Position numbers and translations under genes: made by a program
Assembly (NCBI GenBank): GCA_034440635.1
Contig: JAOTON010000044.1
Location: 247,069 to 311,068 of the forward strand
Direction: 5' to 3'
Origin: Lepas anatifera
Taxonomy: Eukaryota; Arthropoda; Thecostraca; Lepadidae
Length of the DNA: 64,000 nucleotides
Notes under the pieces: generated by a model
What the model saw: the letters and a program-made list of their open reading frames with translations, nothing else
Database searches by the model: none
Told to the model about the DNA's origin: nothing
Shown here: positions 12,443-24,897 of the stretch, piece by piece
How the letters are laid out: the number at the start of each line of letters is the position of its first letter
Position numbering within the stretch: the first letter of the stretch is position 1

Positions 12443-15064
12443 GGGGCATTCCAGGAAAAAACGACCAAAAATATTTCAATTTGACACCAACATGTTTAAA
12501 AAAACAGACACTTTATCTCCGGGGGGTATTTTTGGGCCAGGAACACGCCTGTGAGAATCTTAGCCCCCTCCGACCAACGGCGACCGAGACATAGCCCAAG
12601 GCATTTTCGGGAGGTCACCTTGTAGACTCATCTTTGATGCTTCATAACTCCAAAACACATTGCCTGATTAACAAGTTTTATATATCATTGAACTCGTCTT
12701 GAACTATACATTATTTAGAAGAAAAAAATGAAAATTGTAAAAATTTTGACTTTTAATTTGTTTGACCTTTTCTTTTTTGGCCTAGCTTGACCTTTTTGCA
12801 GTTGAAATTGCCCTTTTTGACACCTCAAAATTTGACACTGACTTTGTCCTGTACAGACGCATTCATTCACCTGCAATGATGGCCGTCAGATTACTCATTA
12901 CTTCAGCCAGATAATCTATACCAGTATGTTTAATATTCTCTTTGCATTGGACATTTGTCATGACTAAATTTGCAACCGTTCACGCAGCACCCATAAAAGA
13001 AAGTCTATTTGCACAGCACGACACTATTTGGTTCGAACATAGGTATACGGAACCCGAACCTCTCTTCCTTTGTTTGTAGATATTTCATGAGCAGTCTTAT
13101 TTACCGCTGGTATTTTTTGAAACTTGTATTTATTTTTCCATAATCGCATCGGCGAACAGACTTTGGAGCTGTCGGGCAACATTGGCTATGCTTGATTGTG
13201 GAATGTACAAGAACTTAGCCGTGCTCAAAAATGTATGCGTAAGAAAAGCACGCGTACTTTTGGCATCATGTATTTGATCTTTCACTGAACTTTTTAAACC
13301 ATCGTGAAAGGTTGCCGGTTTTTCAGTGCTCTCGATATAGTCACAGGTGCCCTTGCTCTGAGACGTAGTAAAAACACTTCATTTACATAATTGAATTGTT
13401 TCGATATAACTTTTGCACTGGAATTAAACCTTTGCATTGCTTTGAAATCGTGTGCATGGCAACAGCATTTGATGAAGTTAAATATATTTTTGCATTCTGC
13501 AGTACAGCTCTCCGTCAGGAGGTGTATATTCCTCAGTGATTTCTCTCGCTTTCATGCTCCAGGCATAAGTTCTGAAGAAAAAAACACGAGCTATCGCAGT
13601 GTTGTGTTTGAAGGCATGTTATATCACACAGGCTCCTGGCCTAATTAAGGATTATCTCTACTATTCAGTGAACCATGTAGAATGAACAGTCCACTGGGAG
13701 CGACGCCGCTAAATAGCCAGTTTTAATCACTACCGACAATGTTACATACAAGCGTTTGGTCGGGTCACCTTTGAGGTTGCTCGAGGTCAAAGTATTCCTT
13801 ACAGGAACTAAGTGGAAAACTAAATTTTGTGGCATAATAGCTGATAGAGGAGGAGAGCCGTAGAATAAAATGTTGAGCACTATTGGAATGCTCTTGTCTA
13901 GCCCGATCGGATTATATATCTTATAATATTATCTAGTCCAATTCAAAAATAAACCTGCTTTGACCTGGAGCTGGGCTTAGGTCTGTATGGTAAAAAGAAT
14001 ATCTATCAAACTGCAGTGGCAAATCAGGCATGGCAACGTAAAAATAAAACCTCCATCGCAATTCTCGACAATTCTCAATTCTCGCAAGTTATAAAAATTT
14101 ACCAATTGCCCCATGCATTTCTAATGGAAAGATCGTGACCCTGACCTTGTGCCAGGCTATCAATTTAGAAATCCTGCTACGCAAAATTATCTTGCTCGGT
14201 GACCTTACTTTGTGATGTGAATCTAAGCACGATAGGCTAAATTTGATCTTACTGATGCCCCTCCAAAGATTTTCGAGGTTATGTCTCTTGACCTGGGTTG
14301 GCGGTCTGACCTGGTATGACCCAGACCTAAAATTTTGCCAGAAGCTGTAAAAATTTCAAGTTAGAGGTAGATGAAGTACGGTGGCGCTGCGCGAATTTGT
14401 TTTTTTTTACTACCTGTGGAAACCTGAGAAGGCCGGTTGCCCGCCCCCTCGTGTGGGCGCGTGTTAATTTTCACAAATTCTGACACTTGCACGATGACAA
14501 TTTTGTAAAGACAATGCAACATGATTGCAAGCAGCCGATTGCAAAAGCAATCGCTTTGTCTGTGGTGTTAAACATAAGGCTGTACTACCGCAGTGGTCAA
14601 AAACCGTCTGCATACCTACCTTAGGTGCTAAAAATTTGGAATTTATAGCAAGAATGCATTTTTTATCGAAAGATATGTTATGAAGCAAAATTTTTGACGT
14701 GTCAAAAAGGGCAATTTCAACTGCAAAAAGGTCAAGCTAGGTAAAAAACAAAAGGTCAAACAAATTAAAAGTCAAAATTGTGTAATTTTTTAGTTTTTTC
14801 CAAAATAATGTATAGTTCAAGAGGATTTCAATGATATACAAACTTGTTAATCAGGTAATGCGTTTTGGAGTTATGAAGCATCAAAGATGAGTCTACAAGG
14901 TGACCTCCCGAAAATTCCTTGGGCTATGTCTCGGTCGCCGTTGGTTGGAGGGGGCTAAGATTCTCACAGGCGTGTTCCTGGCCCAAAACTACCTCGGAGA
15001 CAAAGTTTCAGATTTTTTCTAGACATGGTGGTGTCAAGCCTTGGTCGCTCTGTCCTGGAATCCC
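12443..15064. mobile_element. Long-inverted-repeat element (second family)
   Basis: The left arm (about 12443-12845) and right arm (about 14697-15064) are inverted copies over roughly 370-400 bp. Shared landmarks are ATTCCAGGA near the tips, GGGCCAGGAACACGCCTGTG, GGCGACCGAGACATAGCCCA and TGAAATTGCCCTTTTTGACA at the inner ends. The arms differ in sequence from those of the 1285-6030 element, so this is a separate family. The 1.85-kb interior has no transposase ORF and includes AGGTCA-rich sequence ending in a TTAA-type terminus at 14464-14467. I could not confirm a target-site duplication. Confidence 0.8.
13950..14467. mobile_element. Partial TTAA-type element (one end only)
   Basis: TGACCT-rich sequence ending in GTGGGCGCGTGTTAA with TTAA at 14464-14467. 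The reverse complement gives the TTAACACGCGCC end seen in sister copies. I did not find a matching left end, so the left border is arbitrary and the copy is probably truncated. Confidence 0.55.
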
Positions 15065-15068
15065 TTAA

Positions 15069-16071
15069 CTAGGTCAAAATTTTTAGTTTTGCACTCTTAA
15101 ACTATGAATCTGCAAATAACATTAGAAACCTCGCATGAATTCAGTAAGAAATTACTTCACATGTTTAAGCGCTCAGGTCAATGGCATGACCTTTAGAGGT
15201 CACGTTAGGTCGCAGTAGGCTATTTTCACTAAAATATGCAATGCTTAAAAAACTGGTCATACCTCTTATGCCATTAGAGCTATTGAGATCTGGTAAATTA
15301 CATTTGATAGGAAAATGCTAGACCTTTTCCCACTATGTGGAAGATAATGACCTCCCGCCAGTGGTTTGACGTCCAGAGGTCACCTAGTGACCTAATATGA
15401 CCTGAGGTCATGAAGGATCAGAAATTGACCTTGCCGTGTATCAAATAAAAACTAGTGACGAGACATACATACACGATGACCTACATACACGAAGACATAC
15501 ACGATGATGTTTGATTCAGCGCTTTAGCCTAATTAGGTCAAAAGTTATTGTCAAAATACTGTTTTCGACCCCTAGTGACCTTGGATGACCTCGGAGAGGT
15601 CAAAGGGAAAATATGGCCCCTGGAATCCGTAAAAGAGTGCCCAAGAACGCTTTTCTGAGCAAGCGGAGTATTTTCAATCGTTTTTGTGATTTTGAGATCA
15701 TAAGATCATTTTTCCCCATCCATTTTCAATGGGAGAGATCACCTCGTGACCTGGTCTCAGATCACGAAATCGAAAAATCCAGGATATACACCTTTAAGAT
15801 CCTCAAGGGGTCATGAAATGTATGATGTTTCAAATCAATGGACTAAGAAATGTAGCTCTTATAGAGCTCAAAATGTGAAGTGAGGTGACCTTGGTTGACC
15901 TCGCCTGGTGACCTGACCTTGGGTGACCCGGGGTAAAAAATTTCAGGGATGGTGGGAAAATCATGGGGTGAGAGATAGAGCCATCAACCGTGGTGCTGCG
16001 TTTTGTCGTTTTTCTGTTCTCCTGAAAAAGCTTAAGGGGGCATCGATGACCCCTGGTGGGGCGAGGGTTAA
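15069..16071. mobile_element. Partial TTAA-type AGGTCA-rich element
   Basis: The sequence is packed with TGACCT/AGGTCA and ends in GGTGGGGCGAGGGTTAA (TTAA 16068-16071), the terminus type of copy E. The left end is not recognisable; the TTAA at 15065-15068 is a candidate but lacks the usual G-rich tip. Confidence 0.55.
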
Positions 16072-16077
16072 GTGGCC

Positions 16078-19000
16078 CACTAGGGTCGTTCAAAAAAACA
16101 TTTTTTCACATTTCAGACTCGAACCCACTTTTTCCTATTATATATTCAATTCTGACTTCAATGAGCTATATTCCAAGCATCTACGATAGCGGGAAAGATT
16201 GCCTCAAAACTGTTAAAGATTTCATGTTTCGGGCGCGATTGGCCGCCCGGCGTTGCAGTCTCCCCTTGTTAAATTGGGATGAAATGGGTCCATAACCTAC
16301 CAGTAAAGACAACGTGGCATGTGCGTGCGTATAAGAGCGGTAGATGGGATTTAACATGCAGGAATTTACATATCATATGTATTTGCAGCGCAATGTAAAT
16401 ACATGTTATTCCACAAAAGACCTGAAATTAAATGGTTCAGCACCTTAGTACTCTAGATCCCGACAGAACAGAAATGCCTTCCGAAGGCGAACTTTGCTCT
16501 GTTAACATTCGTTGGAGAACGTGGTTGGGGCAGGTGCTTCTCCGCATTCTCCTTCGAACTATTTAAGAGCTCTGATACTGATAGAAGAAGACCCTACTGC
16601 ATAGAAGAAGACCCTTTGGATGGCTCACGAAATCTTCCAACAGCTTCACACCACGTTATGGGATCGTTCACCACATTAAGTTCTGGAATACTTTGAAACA
16701 GGAGAAGTACACCGGTCACCAGCTTCTTAACGGAGCCATTTCTGGTCAGAATATTTCATATTCAGGCAATCGAATAACAGCCAGCTGTAAGGAGTGGCAA
16801 GCTGGCTGAGGCTTAGTACCGAGCATTTACCGAGCTCTTCATAGCCTCTATCGAAAGCTTTAGCCTGTCCTTGTCAAATGTGAATTGTTTGCTGTTTTGG
16901 CCAATTGTAGTGCTACTGCCTCCTTACCTCCAAGATGGTGGTTCTCACCAGCGGGACAGAATATAACTTTTTTTGCACAGATACCACTGCTGATGGCAAA
17001 TTGAGCTGCTGGAGGCAGTGTCCCAAAACCTGGGGTGCTGGGTGCAGAACGACACCCAGTCAAGCAGAATTTTCCACTCACTTTTATATTCTTTTTGCTG
17101 AATTCTCCACTCAATTCCAACAATACTACTTACTACTATTGAATTTTACTCAACAATACTTACTACAAAGGCCAGTTCCATTGCCTCCTCTACCAACGTC
17201 CACTGGAAAAAGAGAGCAGTAGAATCGACTAGAAGATCGCCAAATTAACTCGGCTTTTGTGGGCTTCTTTCGCTTTTCTGGAAGAAAATCTGGCGATTTC
17301 TATTTTTCTGGCCAATTATACCTGGCATCCTTATCTCCACCGATTTCAGTGGAACAACTGAATCGAAATTCTGGCGCGGGCAAGACGCTCAGTGCCCCCC
17401 GCCCCACCGGAGAAAGTTCCAATGGGTGAACACCGCCACTAAATTCCACCACTCACAAAATTGGTGAGTGGAAAATTAGACACCCTAGCCTTGTGTTGCC
17501 AAAAAATGAGCTGACCGCTTTGAAAGATACATTTCTGGAAAGCAGTTTATCTGTGCACATGATTTCTAGGCTTACGTCCTTGAAAATTTGTTTTTGCATT
17601 TCTGGTACCAAGAATAGTGAGAAACCATTTTTGATCATATTGTTGTTAAAAGCAATTATCTTAAAATTTTTATGCTAAGCAGCATATTTTTTTGACATTG
17701 TATGGTAGAAAATTGACCATTTATAGCGAAGAAAATATTTTGTATCCATATCAGCCTTTCATTGCTGCGTCCACGCCCTGTGACACTCGAATCCACTCAC
17801 GACACCCTACGACACCCTAGGCATAAATACCCTGATATTTAAGTTGAACTGAAAGTGTACGATACTTGAATACATTGAAACTCTACATTTTCATTAAATG
17901 ATTTTTTTTGGGCAGCAAGAATGCATCCAGTTACCCTTGAAACATCGGCACTTTTTTGTATGGCTGGTCTACGGCGTGGACTTACCAAATCGCCGTCTTT
18001 ACATCTAGTAAATAAAAGCGGCATCTTTAGGCTTTTTGAAAGCCCGCTTTCTTATTCGTTATCGACAAAACATTATTAGTCTTCCTCTTGGGGTGCTTTT
18101 AGTTGTATAGTTTTCTAGTCTATAAGGATTTAGAAAATTAATTTAGAGCAATTTTTGAAATGCAAATTATGTGGCTCATGCGACCAGCAAGCGGCAGGCG
18201 ATCAGAAATTTAAAGTAGTAGTCGCTCTGACGCTGTCGCAACCCACCGCGCCTGGCTGATTGTAGACGAAGGAAGAAACAACAGAAAGAAGGCCGTAGTT
18301 TCGATTAGATTGATAGAAAGCAGCATATTCATATGAAGGTGAGTGGATATGTGAAGAAGAGCAGGGGAATTGACAGGTAAAGAAAAGAAACTTTTAGCAA
18401 GAGTCTGGAAGAGTTTATTGCCATGAAAGAAAGTTTGTAGTTTCGTCTGGGTTAGTTAAGTGTAAACCAAGGCTCTACTGGGCCCTAGCATAGGTGTATG
18501 CGAGGTGCAGTGATTGAGGTCAGGAGTGGCCTCCAAAATTCCGATAACTATAGGTATAGGAGAGGCGTTGTCCCGGACAGAAAAACTGTACAGTGTGTGG
18601 TTAGATAATTAATTTTGACACTAGGTATTGCATGAAAAAATCCCTTTTCATTTTTCACCACCTGCCGTTCTCGGAGCCCCCCATCTGCAGAGTTGGTCTA
18701 AGGTGGCCCCCGATATTTCGTCTCAGGGGCCCTCAGGGTCCCAGGAGCTGGTCGTGTGGGAGAGGAGAGGAGGGGCACAAGAGGTGGTCTAGGGAAGCCC
18801 CCAAGAGTTTATCTTCATCTAACAAATGTTAGTCTTTGTGGCTCCCACAGTTCTTTCCCCCGAGGGTTGGTCTCAGAGGCCCCCAAAATGTTTTTTATTT
18901 GTGGCAATTCACCAATTCCTTAAAAAATTGGAGGCTGCATCAGAGGTTTCAGTTGGTAAATATTTACCTGCTTAACCCAAATTTTTCACATGGTAATGGT

Positions 19001-20485
19001 CAAACAATGCAGCTTGGGGACGATTTAAAATATTTACTTTGAGAAAATTAAAGGAAATATCCATCCCTCAGTTCAAACAAGGGCTCTGATAGTTTACCAC
19101 CTGAGTACCCAAATTGGAAAATTTTTTCTCCGCCATACATTTTGAGGGGAATTTTCCACTCACTCGCCATACATTCCGAGCTGAATTTTCCACTCGACAC
19201 CCTAGCGCAAAACCTATTTTTGGGTCACTGGCTGGAGGTAAAAAGATTCAGTCTTTAAGTATCTTCTGGAATGATGAACGGAATCTGACTCAGTAGTAGC
19301 ACGCACTTCATGCCATAAATGTCCTATATTCCAGGAACATGGCCCGCTGGTGAGCTCTGGGTCGGCGAAACAGACATTTGTTGGAGACCACCTCTCCTGA
19401 CAGCCACACGTAAACCAGCTTGCGCAATTGGTGATTATCTTCTGAAGGAAAACAGAGCTGGCATGTCTTCCAGAACCAAAGCACTAGCCGGGCCTGATGA
19501 TCCAGCAAGGTTCCCTGATAAGTCTTCCATTAAAAATACTCTGGTATTGTGTAGAGGCGTTGAGGTCAATGAGCAAGCGCAACAAATTTGTGACCAGAAA
19601 GTTATAATCTGACTCGCAAATAAGAATCACAATGGTGGAGGTAAAAAGGCAGTGACACAGTACCTGGCCCAAACAGCAGAACCATACACCTTTCAGTTAG
19701 GTAGGCTAAAGTTTCCGACAGAGGCTATGAATAGCTCGGCTCGGTACCGAGCCTCTACCAATTTGTCATTCCTGAAAACTGAATGGTATTCGAGCGCCTG
19801 AATTTGGAAGATTCTAACATGAAATGGCTCCGTTGAAAAGCTGGTGACTGGTAGAGCTTCCCCTCATTTCAAGGTATTCCAGAACTTATTGTCGTGAACG
19901 GTCCCACAGAACGTGGTATGAAGCTGGTGAAAGATTTCGTGAGCCACATAAAGGGTAAAAGTATGCAACAGGATCTTCTTTTCTCAGTTCCAGAGCTCTT
20001 AAATAGTTAGCAGGAGAATAGGGAGAAGCACTTGCCTCACGACGTTCTCCAGCGATAGTTACTAGAGAAAGGTTCGCCTCCGGAAGGCATTCCTGTTCTG
20101 TCGGGATTTAGAGTACTAGGGTGCTGAATTATTTAATTTCAGGTCTTTTGTGGAGTAACATGTATTTGCATTGCACTGAAAATACATCTGAAAAGTAAAT
20201 GCCTGCATGTTAAATTCCATCTACCTCTCTTATACGCACGCACATGCCACGCTGTCTTTACTGGTAGGTTATGCACCCCTTTCATAGCAATTTAACAAGG
20301 GGAGACTGCAACGCCGGGCGAGCAATCGCGCCCGAAACATGAAATATTTAACCGTTTTGAGGCGATCTTTCCCGCTCTCGTAGATGCTTGGAATGTGGCT
20401 CAATGAAATCAGAAGTGAATAAATAATGGGAAAAAGTGGGTTTGAATCTGAAAAGTAGAAAAAAGTTTTTTGAACGACCCTAGTG
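16078..20485. mobile_element. CACTA-ended element with ~0.8-kb inverted repeats
   Basis: The tips are perfect inverted repeats: CACTAGGGTCGTTCAAAAAA starting at 16078 and its reverse complement ending at 20485. The inverted arms continue for about 800 bp (to about 16875 on the left, from about 19690 on the right). CC lies outside each tip, which fits a 2-bp target duplication but is weak evidence. CACTA tips are the hallmark of the EnSpm/CACTA superfamily, though such long arms are unusual. The 2.8-kb interior has no transposase ORF and contains several scattered copies of GACACCCTAG and TTTTCCACTC. I infer a non-autonomous copy. Confidence 0.8.
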
Positions 20486-21188
20486 CCCCACACTAGTACA
20501 CCTATCAAACATGGGTGCTCAGCACTACCCCTGGGCAGTCTCTGAGGTATCCCCTGTTTCTCCGTGGTGTACTTCACAAACAAGAAACTTAGCCGACAGC
20601 TTTGCTGACTGAATACGCCGTGAGTATGGATACAAACATGTTATCAGTAAACTATGAAATTTTCCCATGAAAAGCACCTATACATGAGTTGATCATTCTT
20701 GGAAAATTGTGTCAAATCCTCTGTTCCTTTGCAACGCACTATCCTGTAGTTATGCTGCCCCGCATTGCGTTTTCTGAACAAAAGCTGTGCCGCACTACAT
20801 ATCCTGTAGCTATGCTGTGCCGCTTAGAACACTGGGTCTGGCAGGCTGGACTGCTTTTAACCTTGTCATAGCTTCATTTCTGGGAAAGTCTGTTTTACTC
20901 TGATTATGTCGCATATAATTCTTGAAATTATCTCATATGACATATAGGCAGATATCATACATTCCTAGAATAAGATTCGAAAGCCTTAACTGAGCTCTGA
21001 TTCCAACAGTAAAGTATTTTCTGGCGTTGCCACGAGCACACCCACTTTGACAGCCCCTGTGTAACAATAACCCTCGACGAGAACCAAATTAAGAAAAATA
21101 TTCCATCAGTGAAATCTACGGACTTACTTCTTTGCTGGTACACAGTGTGCAAACCATTTTCTGCTCGAGCTGGTAACGAACGGTACGT
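20486..21188. other. Stretch without recognised features
   Basis: Ordinary-complexity non-coding sequence between the CACTA-ended element and a TTAA element. Nothing is recognised. Confidence 0.4.
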
Positions 21189-21787
21189 TTAACAAGCTCA
21201 TTGACGGGCGGCGGGTACCCGCCCCCTCGGGTATTTTCGAGGTAGCATAAAAACGGCGGCGCGTAGTGCCACCGTACTTGGCATACCTTTCCCATGATAT
21301 TTTTATAACTTTTTTCGAAATTTTAAGGTTTGGTCACTTCAGGTCAAGTAACCTGACCTAAAAACGTTTAAGATAGCATAAGTCAGAGGAGGATGACCGT
21401 ATCCAATTGAAACTTACATCAAATAATAACACACCCGAGTTCTCTAAAATATTTTCCGGTATTTCTGATATCGATGACCTAAGGTCAGGTGCGAGCCATG
21501 ACTTCTCCATTGGAAATACATGGGAAAAATAGTTCTAAATAAATAACTTATTAATGGATGGCGATAAAGCCTTTACTAAAACTGCATTCGATTAGCCGTG
21601 TCCTTGCAGTTCTAATTGCATGCATTTTACCTAGTTTGACCTTGACCTGACCTCAGGTCAGGTCAAATCTCATTTTTTACCTAGCAACGTCATAGTATAT
21701 ACCATTCGATTCGGCTTGCTGCGAGGATTCGAAGGATTCAAATCGTTTTGCTCTTTTTTACTTGTTCAGATGAAATGACCAAACACC

Positions 21788-23024
21788 TTAACACGCCCCC
21801 CGCGGGGGGTAAAATTCGCCTCCCCTCCTTGTTTTCCCCAGATAGCTCAATAACAAAGAAACGCAGAACAACAAAACTCCCCGTACCTTATCCCTAATCA
21901 ATTTTACACATCTGACCAATTTTTTTAGTTAAAGACATGTCGGGTCAAGGAGCTATTCAGGGTCAAGTGACCCGACCTCAATACCTAAAATAACGAGTTT
22001 GAAGCGGCGCCCAGGGAAGATCAGCAAACTGATTAGTTTGAAACTTCCACAATATGATAAGGTCATAAGGGTCTACAAATATGCTATCTCGGAATTTTGA
22101 TATTGTTGGCCTAAGGTGGGGTCAATTTTTGTTCACCCCATTATAAAACAAGGGTGAAAAATAGAATGGGCTCGTTTTCAGTAAATGCTGGATAGATAAC
22201 GCTGAAAATACCCAAGCCCTCTATTCTTACCACGATATTAACCATAAAATTGAGATTTTGAGCATCTGACCTCACAAAGGTCATGTCAGATCACGGGAGC
22301 ATAGAGTGATTTTTTGCCAATAACTTCTTACTGAATTGAGATAAAGCTCCCATTTTGCTTACATTGTGCTTATATTGTCACGGGGAGTCTATTGATATAC
22401 AACATGACCATTCCAGGTCACTCTGTGACCCTGACCTAGGTCGAGGTCAGGTCATTTTGACTATTTGACCTAGCAACCTAACCTAACCTAACCTAACCTA
22501 ACCTAACCTAACCTAACCTAACCTAACCTAACCTAACCTAACCTAACCTAACCTAACCTAACCTAACCTAACCTAACCTAACCTAACCTAACCTAACCTA
22601 ACCTAACCTAACCTAACCTAACCTAACCTAACCTAACCTAACCTATCCTAACCTAGCTCGAGGTCAGGTCATTTTCACAATTTGACCTAGCAAGGTCATA
22701 TTATATACCATTCGATCCGCCGCGATGAGAGGAACCCAATTATGCATAAAGATTTGCTCTAGCTTCCCTGAGGGCAGATCTAGAGAGAGAAACGTACACT
22801 GCTCTGTTGTGTGTCTATGGAACCTTCTTTGACCTATGCTGACCTCAATATTGACCTGACATAAAATTATACGTATAAATATATCTTTCTTGTCAAGAGC
22901 TTTCGAAAACCGCCCGTAATTTTCCTTTAGCTTTCGTGGGGAATGAGATACGGAGGGAGGGGCGAAAAACGCCCCCCCCAGTGGGGCGCGTCATGTTATG
23001 GACCCCCAGCGAAGCACGTGTTAA
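21788..23024. mobile_element. TTAA-flanked element (copy H) nested in copy G, carrying a telomere-like tract
   Basis: TTAA at 21788-21791 and 23021-23024 flank a copy of the C family in reverse orientation. Its 1.24 kb exceeds copy C (1.02 kb) mainly by the (CCTAA)n tract at 22475-22654. Tips are TTAACACGCCCCCCGCGGGG on the left and AGCGAAGCACGTGTTAA on the right. No coding capacity. Confidence 0.85.
22475..22654. repeat. Interstitial (CCTAA)n / (TTAGG)n telomere-like tract
   Basis: About 36 nearly perfect tandem CCTAA units, read TTAGG on the minus strand, the usual arthropod telomere unit. One variant unit (CCTAT) lies near the right end. Near-identical short sequences, TCGAGGTCAGGTCATTTT followed by TTTGACCTAGCAA, flank the tract on both sides, so about 36 bp is duplicated around it. 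The tract is inside a transposon and is not a chromosome end. Confidence 0.95.
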
Positions 23025-23560
23025 TTTCAATGTTATCCCTATGACGGCATGTATTGATCTCTAGTGACCTCAAATGTGACCTGACAAAAATGACAAATAT
23101 TTCCGATAGAAAAGTACATGGGCTACCCAACACCCTTTACCATTTTCGTTATCTAGCTCGGTTTTTGAGATCTTAGGGGGGGTGAGTACCCATCCCAACG
23201 TCAAAGCGGCGAATGTGGCTCAGACCCCCGACATTGCGCGTGTTAAGCCCTCAACAACGTTCATATATTTTGAAAAGAAATATCAACGATGAACCTTTGA
23301 GATGTTCCTGAATAACAAATAATACGGCAGCATTAGTCAACCTCTTAAAATCGGAAACACACTGTATTCCGGCACTTGCTCCACCCAGAGAGAGTTCATC
23401 TCTGGCCGTCGGCAAAACGACCTGGGTGCACTTCAGTGCGTCCCAGGGGTCAACCGAGCATACCAGCGTCGCCAAAACCTAATACGATAATGAAACCGCG
23501 TGAGCACACGTGCGTGCAAAATTTCAAGCTCATAGCCTTAGCCGCCTTGGTCCAAGCTAC

Positions 23561-24594
23561 TTAACAACCTCCGAGCCTCCGGTGGCCCTCCGAGCCACCT
23601 TTGCCCTGTTGGGGGCTGCTCAAACACACCCCTCAAACTCGGCTCCTATGGAGGATGGCAAAAAATGTGAACGCGGGTGGATAGCTCATAAAAATTAATG
23701 ACGTAACTACGTAATAACTACGTCATAGAAGGTGGCATGTTAGAGGAGAGTTTCCGGGCTCGAGTGGAGTTAGAATAGTTTTTTAGGCACCATTCGCTTG
23801 CTCACGTTACGGCAAATCTAATGATGTATAACATGACTATACTAGGTCCAAACATAAAACTGACCTGACCTAAGGTCAGGTCAATGTCACTATCTAACCT
23901 AGCATAGTCAATACTCATATCAATTGCCTCGCAATAACAATCCGAACGTAAATGTATCAAAATAAAAACTCTATCATCATCTCCTACAAAGTTGTTGACC
24001 CAAGCCTGCAGCCTGCTTAAGTAGCCGCAGATGACCTCTTAAAGGTCACAGGTCACAAATTGCAACATGAACCTGGAGAGGGGCTCAGGATACTAAAATT
24101 TCATGAATATGAAGGTACTGACAGCTGTATCTACACAAATACAGCTCATGTCCTTTTTCCCATGTATTTCCAATGGAGAGGTCATGATCCCTAGCTGACC
24201 CTAAGTCATCGTTATGAAAAATCCCGGAAGATTCACCCATTTCTTACTTATGCCCCCTTAAACATTTTTGGATGTGAGGTCACTTGACCTACACTGGTGA
24301 CCTGACCTGAGATGACTCAACCTTAAAATTGTGGGGAAATTTGCGGAATTGACCCAGGATACGGTGTGGTAGGTACGGCGGCGCTGCGGAATTGACCCAG
24401 GATACGGTGTGGCAAGTACGGCGGCGCTGCGGAATTGACCCAGGAAACGGTGTGGCAAGTACGGCGGCGCTGCGGAATTGACCCAGGATACGGTGTGATA
24501 AGTAGGGCGGCGCTTCGGGCTGCAGTTTTTTCGTGCCACCGAAAAAACCGAGGGGTGGGGGTGTTTAAGCACCCACCACCGGGCTGAGTGTTAA
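23561..24594. mobile_element. TTAA-flanked AGGTCA-rich element (copy J)
   Basis: TTAA at 23561-23564 and 24591-24594 bound 1.03 kb. The left end shows CCGAGCCACCTTTGCCCTG; the right end shows GCACCCACCACCGGGCTGAG before TTAA. Homologous copies are at 38976-41048 (reverse) and 39485-40558, and fragments at 27339-27770 and 42060-42730. Near the right end a 43-bp segment is tandemly repeated four times. Confidence 0.8.
24344..24515. repeat. 43-bp tandem repeat, four units
   Basis: Four head-to-tail units of 43 bp, each holding GCGGAATTGACCCAGGATAC and ending in GTACGGCGGCGCT. It is a local expansion of the sub-terminal part of copy J; other copies of the family have this segment once. Confidence 0.9.
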
Positions 24595-24897
24595 TTTTGT
24601 ACCTACAACTACTGGAACATACATAAAGAAACACCAAAGCTATGTTCTATTCCTTAGGTTGTTTCAAACAAATTTTGGAATTGAAATTCACTTTATGCCT
24701 AATTCGATTCTAAGAAAAAATTAAAATGAAGAAAAGGCAGGAAGAGTGGGCGCCCCGGCCTGTTTAAAAATGTAACCCGCAGCCCGGCAATGCTCCGTCC
24801 CCCTGTTAAAAGCTACTCGATCCGCCCCTGCTGCTCGTGAGGTCATTACTGACAGGCCGGCTAAGCTACTGGAGGGCCTAACCAAACTGGCTGTCTG
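24595..24897. other. Stretch upstream of the receptor exon array
   Basis: Intronic or upstream sequence between copy J and the 46-bp array. No exon encoding TM1-TM3 of the receptor is visible here or anywhere earlier in the window. Confidence 0.4.

Larger units (their letters stand above)
21189..23246. mobile_element. TTAA-flanked element (copy G), interrupted by copy H
   Basis: TTAA at 21189-21192 and 23243-23246. The sequence parallels copy B at 10580-11430: the same tips with GGGCGGGTACCCGCCC on the left, the same AGGTCA palindrome (21643-21665), and the same inner landmark TGTTATCCCTATGACGG at about 23030. It is split at 21788 by another TTAA element; removing that leaves about 0.82 kb, close to copy B. 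Confidence 0.85.

Noticed and set aside
22475..22654. True chromosome end
   Set aside because: The tract is internal, only 180 bp, and enclosed by one transposon copy on both sides.
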